Shown: positions 7,554 through 10,304 of the stretch, piece by piece
Layout: every line of letters starts with the position of its first letter
Position numbering within the stretch: position 1 is the stretch's first letter
Made by a program: the position numbers and the translations under genes
Assembly: GCA_927798255.1 (NCBI GenBank)
Contig: CAKMMH010000048.1
Location: 1 to 10,304, forward strand
Direction: 5' to 3'
Length of the DNA: 10,304 bases
DNA from: an uncultured bacterium
GTDB lineage: Bacteria > Bdellovibrionota_C > UBA2361 > CAKMMH01
Notes under the pieces: generated by a model
The model's database searches: none
What the model saw: only the letters and a program-made list of their open reading frames with translations
Told to the model about the DNA's origin: nothing

Positions 7554-7743
7554 CTTATCTAACATATTAATAACAAATATTATTTACTGTTATTTTTTTT
7601 GTTAAAAACAGTTTAAAATATGTTATTAAAAAAATAATTAACATTAGTAAACTTTTTATTAACTATCTTTTTAACAAATAATAAACAATAAATATATAAT
7701 ATAAACAAATAGTTAATCAACTTATTAACTTTTATGTGATTAT

Positions 7744-7885
7744 TTATCAACAAATTGTTTATAAATAAATTCACAGATAATGTATTGATTTTATTTAAAA
7801 TTTACTAACATTTCTTTTCTTATTACTATATAAAATTATATATTTAGTATTTGTTATAGTAGGTACATTGATTTTTTGTTGATAA
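7744..7885. promoter_or_regulatory. DnaA boxes in the middle of oriC
   Basis: Exact TTATCAACA on plus at 7744-7752 and on minus at 7877-7885 (TGTTGATAA on plus). TGTTTATAA (7756-7764) and AAATTCACA (7767-7775) lie next to the first. Both exact boxes extend to TTATCAACAAA on their own strand, like the two boxes to the right. Confidence 0.6.
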
Positions 7886-7957
7886 CATAATTAATTAATT
7901 AAATTTATTAAAAATTTTGTGTTGAAAAATAGTTAGTTTAAGATAGGAAAACTTTGA

Positions 7958-8038
7958 TTTTTATCAACAAAATTTATGAATTATAAACATGCTGCTTTTT
8001 TTATCAACAAAATTCCATGAGTTTTAACCATCTTTTAC
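7958..8038 (+). repeat. ~40-bp imperfect direct-repeat pair, each with a DnaA box
   Basis: TTTTTATCAACAAAATT occurs at 7958-7974 and again at 7998-8014, exactly 40 bp apart. Similarity continues for about 16 more bases (ATGA, TT, TAA, CAT conserved) with one single-base indel. Each copy holds an exact TTATCAACA (7961-7969, 8001-8009). This looks like an iteron-like duplication at the dnaA-proximal edge of the origin, between the origin core and the dnaA stop. Confidence 0.65.
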
Positions 8039-8080
8039 AAACCTTTTACCATAATTATTAACAGTAATAATAATAACAAA

Positions 8081-9649
8081 CTAGTTTAATAAACGCTTCT
8101 CGATATCATTAATCATTATTTGAACTTCAGGATCGTTTTCTAATTTCTTTGATACTACATTTGTGGCATGTATAACGCTTGAATGATCACGACCACCAAA
8201 TTTAGCACCTATTTCTGGATAAGAACTAGTGGTGTGCTTTCTACAAAGATACATTGCGATATGTCTTGGAAACGATAAATTTCTTGTCCTTCTTTTTGAT
8301 ATAATATCAGAAGGTTTTATGTTAAAATGATGCGCTACAGCACTTTTTATATCTTCGACTGTAATATTTATCTTTTTAGGTTTGTAAAGATATTGGAAAA
8401 TATTTTCAACTAATTCAATATTTATTGGAACTTGTTGTAAACTACTTACAGCATGAAGTCTTGTTAAAGCTCCTTCTAATTCTCTTACATTTGAAAATAT
8501 GTGTTCTGCAATCCAGTGAGCAACATCCTCATCTAAATGAATGTTCTCGTTTTCAGCTTTTCTATTTAAAATAGCGACTCTTGTTTCAAAATCTGGAACT
8601 TGAATATCTGTGATAAGTCCCCAAGAGAATCTTGTTAATAATCTTTCTTCTATTCCTGGGATATCTCTTGGCATCTTATCAGATGTCATTACTATTTGAT
8701 GCCTTGAATTATATAATACATTAAATGTATTAAAAAATTCTTCTTGTGTTCTATCTTTTCCTAAAAGAAACTGAATATCATCTATTAATAGAACATTAAC
8801 ATTTCTAATTCTTTCTTTAAAATCTTTTATTTTGTCAAACGTAATACCATAAACAACATAATTAACAAATTGTTCTGATGTTAAATATACTACTTCATAA
8901 TCTGGGTGATTTGCTAAAACTTCATTCCCAATAGCATGAAGTAAGTGAGTCTTACCTAGACCACTTCCACCATAAATAAATAATGGGTTATAAACTTCAC
9001 CAGGTCTTTCTGCTACACATTTTGCAGCACCGTGACATAAAGCACTATTATTTCCGACAATAAAATTTGAGAAGGTATAGTTACGATTTATAGTATTAAC
9101 CCCTATTTTCTCGTGGTAGTAATTGGTGTATTGCTTATTTATGACATTATTACTTGTGTTTAATGTTTGATAATTTGTGCTTTTATTACGAATAAGATTG
9201 TTAGGTACTACAAAAGATTGTGAGCTTTGGTTGTTATTGGCATTTAATTCATTTGGTAAATTTTGAGGAATTTCTCGTTCAATATTTGTGTTTTGGTAGT
9301 TATAATTTTGAATATCAATATTTGCAGGTCTTTTAATAACGGTAATTGGAGGTTGTTCTTTTTTTATATTAGGATTTTCTACAAATCTTAAAATAACATC
9401 ATAACCTAAAATATCATTTAAATTACTAGTAATTAAATACTTAAAATGTTGGTCAACATATTTGGAAATAAACTTACTTTGAGTGTAAATTATAGCTGTT
9501 TTTTGATTTTCATCAAAATCTTCAATTACTAAATTTTCAATATATGATTTAAAAACTTGAGGGTTTAGCTGTTTTTGAAGTTTAATTAAACATCGATCCC
9601 ATGCTTCTATAAAAGACGAAGATATTGTTTTAATAATATTATCTGTCAT
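8081..9649 (-). CDS. dnaA: chromosomal replication initiator protein DnaA, 522 aa
   Basis: DnaA binds DnaA boxes at oriC, assembles with ATP, unwinds the origin and recruits helicase; it also represses its own promoter in many bacteria. Domain I is about residues 1-90. Domain II (about 91-185) is a long Asn/Gln-rich, low-complexity linker. Domain III is the AAA+ ATPase: Walker A GGSGLGKT (227-234), Walker B 'LLIDD' (287-291), sensor 1 'MTSD' (321-324), box VII arginine finger near Arg340 in 'ERLLTRF', and sensor 2 in 'NVRELEGAL' (387-395). Domain IV has the helix-turn-helix and signature 'GGRDHSSVIHAT' (485-496), intact as needed for box recognition. The start has AGGA (9655-9658 on plus) five bases before the ATG. 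Length is slightly above the usual ~450-470 because of domain II. It is transcribed toward the large box-rich gap and is the first of the dnaA-dnaN-recF series. Confidence 0.99.
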   Translation of the reverse strand: MTDNIIKTISSSFIEAWDRCLIKLQKQLNPQVFKSYIENLVIEDFDENQKTAIIYTQSKFISKYVDQHFKYLITSNLNDILGYDVILRFVENPNIKKEQPPITVIKRPANIDIQNYNYQNTNIEREIPQNLPNELNANNNQSSQSFVVPNNLIRNKSTNYQTLNTSNNVINKQYTNYYHEKIGVNTINRNYTFSNFIVGNNSALCHGAAKCVAERPGEVYNPLFIYGGSGLGKTHLLHAIGNEVLANHPDYEVVYLTSEQFVNYVVYGITFDKIKDFKERIRNVNVLLIDDIQFLLGKDRTQEEFFNTFNVLYNSRHQIVMTSDKMPRDIPGIEERLLTRFSWGLITDIQVPDFETRVAILNRKAENENIHLDEDVAHWIAEHIFSNVRELEGALTRLHAVSSLQQVPINIELVENIFQYLYKPKKINITVEDIKSAVAHHFNIKPSDIISKRRTRNLSFPRHIAMYLCRKHTTSSYPEIGAKFGGRDHSSVIHATNVVSKKLENDPEVQIMINDIEKRLLN

Positions 9650-9690
9650 TTAAATCCTATACTTTATGAATTAAATACATTATTTAAAAG

Positions 9691-9799
9691 TTATTAACAT
9701 TGTTGACAATCTGTGAATATCTTTAAAATTATAACTATATAAGCGGGTTATAGTAAATATCCACAAAGCATTAAATAGTATTAAACAAGTTTATTCACA
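9691..9799. promoter_or_regulatory. DnaA-box-like cluster upstream of dnaA
   Basis: Five variants lie within 110 bp: TTATTAACA (9691-9699), TGTTGACAA (9701-9709, minus TTGTCAACA), TGTGAATAT (9712-9720, minus ATATTCACA), ATATCCACA (9757-9765, one base from the E. coli consensus) and TTATTCACA (9791-9799, the form used by Helicobacter pylori). None is the exact TTATCAACA that dominates the other gap. They flank and overlap the likely dnaA promoter, which suggests autoregulation and perhaps a bipartite origin. Confidence 0.6.
9728..9756 (-). promoter_or_regulatory. candidate dnaA promoter
   Basis: On the minus strand a perfect TATAAT (9728-9733 on plus) lies 17 bp from a weak -35 TTACTA (9751-9756). 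The spacer holds a GC patch (GCGGG on plus) flanked by inverted ACTATA (9734-9739) and TATAGT (9749-9754). The box ATATCCACA abuts the -35, and three more box-like sites lie just downstream, a layout expected of DnaA autorepression. Start-site mapping is lacking. Confidence 0.4.
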
Positions 9800-10051
9800 A
9801 TTTTACAAGTATTATGATAAAAATTTTAAAAAAAACAGTGTAACTCATTATAAATAAAAAAATAAAAATAAATACTAGTGGATTTTTAATAAATATTATA
9901 TCTTTTATATTAAGCTGTTTTTTATTGTTTTTTTTATAAAGCTGGGTATTTTAGTTTATAAAAAATACATCAAAAAATTTAGTACATGTTTTTAGTATGT
10001 ATTTAAAGTAATATTTATCAAAAACTTTATTAATAGGGGGCTTTTATCGTT

Positions 10052-10077
10052 TGCACTTTTGTTATCTATAAAGTGCA
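10052..10077 (+). repeat. 8-bp inverted repeat upstream of the atpB-like gene
   Basis: TGCACTTT (10052-10059) and AAAGTGCA (10070-10077) are perfect arms around a 10-nt loop. No T-run follows on either strand, so it is not a terminator. It lies just upstream of the best promoter candidate and could be an operator. Confidence 0.4.
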
Positions 10078-10081
10078 GATA

Positions 10082-10109
10082 TTGCGTAGTGTGAGAAGGG
10101 ATATATAGT
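10082..10109 (+). promoter_or_regulatory. candidate promoter for the atpB-like gene
   Basis: TTGCGT (10082-10087) and TATAGT (10104-10109) are 16 bp apart, placing a start about 20 bases before the ATG. The -10 matches five of six consensus bases, the -35 only TTG. AT richness makes chance matches common. Confidence 0.25.
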
Positions 10110-10135
10110 ATTTTTTATAAGAAATAAATAGGTTT

Positions 10136-10304
10136 ATGAATAAGTTACTAGATCATCATTATACATATTTTTCAGGGATTTTAGAGCCTGATAAGGCAAA
10201 GATTGTTACAGCAATTATATTAGGCGTTATCTTATATATAATTGGTTGTATTTTAAGAATAAAATTAAATAGTAATTCGAAACTAGAAAAAGACGTTGTT
10301 CCTT
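10136..10304 (+). CDS. atpB: N-terminus of a membrane protein, probably ATP synthase F0 subunit a, cut by window end
   Basis: Only 56 residues are visible, beginning 'MNKLLDHHYTYFSGILEP'. An in-frame TAA at 10118-10120 leaves the ATG at 10136 as the only ATG start; AGG lies three bases before it, a poor ribosome site. A His-His near the start, one membrane helix (about residues 22-40), a basic stretch ('RIKL') and then 'KLEKDVVP' fit the start of F0 subunit a, where a similar 'VP' segment precedes the conserved core. That core, including the essential Arg in a late helix, is outside the window. ATP synthase genes near oriC are known from other bacteria, which agrees with the position. The call rests on a short, poorly conserved segment, and another small membrane protein such as AtpI cannot be excluded. 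Confidence 0.5.
   Translation, partial: MNKLLDHHYTYFSGILEPDKAKIVTAIILGVILYIIGCILRIKLNSNSKLEKDVVP

Larger units (their letters stand above)
7056..8080. other. oriC: probable chromosomal replication origin (oriC), dnaA-dnaN intergenic region
   Basis: No gene is supported in these 1025 bp. Sampled rows are about 12-15% GC. Six exact TTATCAACA boxes occur: plus strand 7523, 7535, 7744, 7961 and 8001; minus strand 7877. Looser relatives include TGTGAATAA (7545-7553), CTATCAACA (7347-7355), TGTTGAAAA (7920-7928), TGTTTATAA (7381-7389 and 7756-7764) and TTATTAACA (7147-7155 and 8055-8063). A box-poor, extremely AT-rich stretch, 7554-7743, lies between two box clusters and is the best candidate for the unwinding element. 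A 34-bp palindrome, a GC-patched dyad island and a ~40-bp direct-repeat pair are described separately. Placement next to dnaA and dnaN is classic for bacterial origins. Only boxes and position support the call; GC skew could not be computed. Confidence 0.85.
9650..10135. other. dnaA-upstream intergenic region, possible second lobe of the origin
   Basis: These 486 bp hold no supported gene. The dnaA-proximal 150 bp contain a DnaA-box-like cluster and a candidate dnaA promoter. From about 9800 to 10020 the sequence is homopolymer-rich and nearly all AT, with no motif I can name. The right end carries a GGGGG run (10036-10040), an inverted repeat and a promoter candidate for the next gene. The transcription divergence point (dnaA leftward, next gene rightward) falls here, as at many bacterial origins. 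Confidence 0.55.

Noticed and set aside
8054..8071. ATTATTA/TAATAAT hairpin as a dnaA terminator
   Set aside because: A 7-bp all-AT stem without a T-run; transcript from dnaA may continue into the origin, but this hairpin does not support a terminator call.
7056..8080. CRISPR-like or satellite array suggested by many repeated short AT motifs
   Set aside because: Repeats are 9-11-mers with irregular spacing and both orientations, without uniform spacers; they fit DnaA boxes.

Overview
The window is very AT-rich (coding roughly 25-33% GC, the main intergenic gaps roughly 12-15% GC by hand count of sample rows). It carries a chromosomal replication-initiation locus of a bacterium. Genes dnaA, dnaN, recF and topA all lie on the minus strand in that order. 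They are separated and flanked by non-coding DNA packed with DnaA-box-like 9-mers, chiefly TTATCAACA. The organism is probably a low-GC Gram-negative: there is a C-terminal piece of a GT-C-type membrane glycosyltransferase, a TopA with glycine/phenylalanine C-terminal repeats instead of zinc fingers, and an AtpB-like start near the origin. A host-associated or deep-branching proteobacterial, Bdellovibrionota-like or Dependentiae-like lineage is possible, but the sequence alone does not settle it.

Layout from left to right: (1) 1-1133 +, C-terminal part of a multi-pass membrane protein, probably a GT39/ArnT-like glycosyltransferase, cut by the window edge. (2) 1245-1580 +, a small orphan gene of unknown function. 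(3) 1581-1843, a convergent gap with two back-to-back intrinsic terminators, one for each strand. (4) 1844-4525 -, topA. (5) 4526-4807, a gap with a candidate topA promoter and scattered box-like motifs. (6) 4808-5902 -, recF, and 5925-7055 -, dnaN, 22 bp apart and probably one operon. (7) 7056-8080, a 1025-bp gap with six exact TTATCAACA boxes, palindromes, a direct-repeat pair and a GC-patched dyad island: the best oriC candidate. (8) 8081-9649 -, dnaA. (9) 9650-10135, a 486-bp gap with a second DnaA-box cluster, a probable dnaA promoter and, at its right end, a hairpin and promoter candidate for the next gene. (10) 10136-10304 +, the start of a membrane protein resembling ATP synthase subunit a.

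How the genes fit together: DnaA binds the boxes and opens the AT-rich DNA. DnaN is the sliding clamp loaded at the new forks, RecF acts at stalled or gapped forks, and TopA relaxes negative supercoils. Boxes on both sides of dnaA suggest a bipartite origin with built-in dnaA autoregulation. The usual gyrB after recF is absent and topA takes its place. No tRNA, rRNA, insertion sequence or CRISPR array was recognised. No new defence or mobile system is visible; the most unusual content is the fine structure of the origin region.
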